Notes under the pieces: model-generated
What the model was told of the DNA's origin: nothing
Seen by the model: the letters and a program-made list of their open reading frames with translations, nothing else
The model's database searches: none
From: Paraburkholderia piptadeniae
GTDB lineage: Bacteria > Pseudomonadota > Gammaproteobacteria > Burkholderiales > Burkholderiaceae
Length of the DNA stretch: 64,000 nucleotides
NCBI RefSeq assembly: GCF_900007165.1
Contig: NZ_CYGY02000017.1
Span: 124,001 to 188,000, forward strand
Reading direction: 5' to 3'
In this document: positions 63,651 through 64,000 of the stretch, piece after piece
Layout: every line of letters begins with the position of its first letter
Numbering within the stretch: the first letter of the stretch is position 1
Translations under genes and position numbers: made by a program

Positions 63651-63679
63651 TTGCCAACTTTCTCTGTGCTCCATATAAT
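63651..63679 (+). promoter_or_regulatory. tRNA-Val promoter
   Basis: TTGCCA (63651-63656) and TATAAT (63674-63679), spacer 17, form a near-consensus sigma-70 promoter 12 bases before the tRNA. Confidence 0.85.
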
Positions 63680-63690
63680 CTCCTTTTTCT

Positions 63691-63767
63691 AGGCTCGTAG
63701 CTCAGCTGGTTAGAGCACCACCTTGACATGGTGGGGGTCGTTGGTTCGAGTCCAATCGAGCCTACCA
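63691..63767 (+). tRNA. tRNA-Val (anticodon GAC)
   Basis: This is a 77-base tRNA. The acceptor stem AGGCTCG pairs with CGAGCCT, the D stem is GCTC/GAGC, the anticodon stem CCACC/GGTGG encloses the loop TTGACAT (anticodon GAC), and the T stem GTTGG/CCAAT holds TTCGAGT. The CCA end is encoded. It reads GUC and GUU codons for valine and is charged by ValS (gene at 19395). Confidence 0.98.
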
Positions 63768-63775
63768 ACGAATCT

Positions 63776-63799
63776 GAAACTTCGGTTTGCCGAGGTTTC
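63776..63799 (+). repeat. Hairpin just after tRNA-Val
   Basis: GAAACTTCGG (63776-63785) pairs with CCGAGGTTTC (63790-63799), with one G-T pair, around the loop TTTG. It begins eight bases past the tRNA CCA end and has no T-run, so it may assist 3' processing rather than terminate. Confidence 0.45.
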
Positions 63800-63951
63800 G
63801 CAAACGCAAGTAGCAATGAGCGCTTCGGCGTAAAGGGCGAATCAGGCGAACATGGTTATGACACCGCGAACGTTGACCGGAACCGTTTCGGAGCGACGCT
63901 AGTCGAGGACCACTTTCGCCCTTGTTGTTTGCGGTAGTTTGCAGAAATGTG

Positions 63952-63988
63952 AATGCGGCCCCTCGAAAGCGGGGCCGCATTTTTTTTG
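63952..63988 (+). terminator. Strong rho-independent terminator at the right end of the window
   Basis: AATGCGGCCCC (63952-63962) pairs exactly with GGGGCCGCATT (63971-63981), followed by an eight-base T-run. It lies 185 bases after the tRNA. The stretch between holds only a hairpin and no recognisable gene. Confidence 0.9.
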
Positions 63989-64000
63989 TCTTTAGCGCTT

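Overview
This 64 kb window is a high-GC chromosomal segment that reads as a member of the Burkholderia sensu lato group, most likely Paraburkholderia. The reasons are codon use, the gene families present (a short single-domain inositol ABC ATPase, a fused IolC, a RelA with a degenerate HD domain) and an intergenic hairpin repeat near 5.4 kb of a type I know from Paraburkholderia genomes. No prophage, insertion sequence, CRISPR array or rRNA was seen. One tRNA gene, tRNA-Val(GAC), lies at the right end.

Layout. 1-4.9 kb: the 3' part of an iron alcohol dehydrogenase, a hotdog thioesterase and a branched-chain amino-acid type ABC transporter (livHMGF order), apparently one operon. 4.9-5.6 kb: non-coding DNA with the hairpin repeat. 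5.6-17.9 kb: a myo-inositol catabolic locus. On the minus strand lie a sugar-type ABC transporter followed by iolC, iolD, iolE and iolB; divergently on the plus strand lie an RpiR-type regulator, iolG and a second Gfo/Idh/MocA dehydrogenase. The divergent region holds a GGAA-N6-TTCC palindrome of the type described for rhizobial IolR. 18-27.7 kb: housekeeping genes (tusA, galU, valS, a UvrD/Rep helicase, an MTA/SAH nucleosidase, prpE).

27.8-34.1 kb is the most accessory-looking part. It holds a small antitoxin-like gene overlapping a decayed Doc toxin pseudogene, a fosmidomycin-resistance type MFS exporter, a chemoreceptor, and an apparently intact AbiEi/AbiEii type IV toxin-antitoxin pair. 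The AbiE promoter is AT-rich and embedded in a symmetrical array of TGTACGA/TCGTACA boxes. 34.1-40.1 kb: a four-gene aromatic-acid type efflux operon (outer-membrane lipoprotein, FUSC protein, DUF1656, HlyD adaptor) with a divergent LysR regulator.

40.3-54 kb: a 52-residue membrane protein, a phosphoesterase, an FAD-linked oxidoreductase, DUF2069, a WrbA-type quinone reductase, a YihY protein, an Mpo1-like protein, an alpha/beta hydrolase with metY, a CBS protein, an MFS-PlsC fusion, aroC and a TPR/glycosyltransferase-like protein. 54-63.6 kb: ETF-ubiquinone oxidoreductase divergent from an SDR, a thioesterase, a PAS-LuxR regulator divergent from scoAB, another hydrolase, a RidA protein and relA. 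The window ends with tRNA-Val, its consensus promoter and a strong terminator.

Coordinates come from reading frames and start/stop codons. Functions come from motif recognition without database searches. Regulatory sites are sequence-level predictions.
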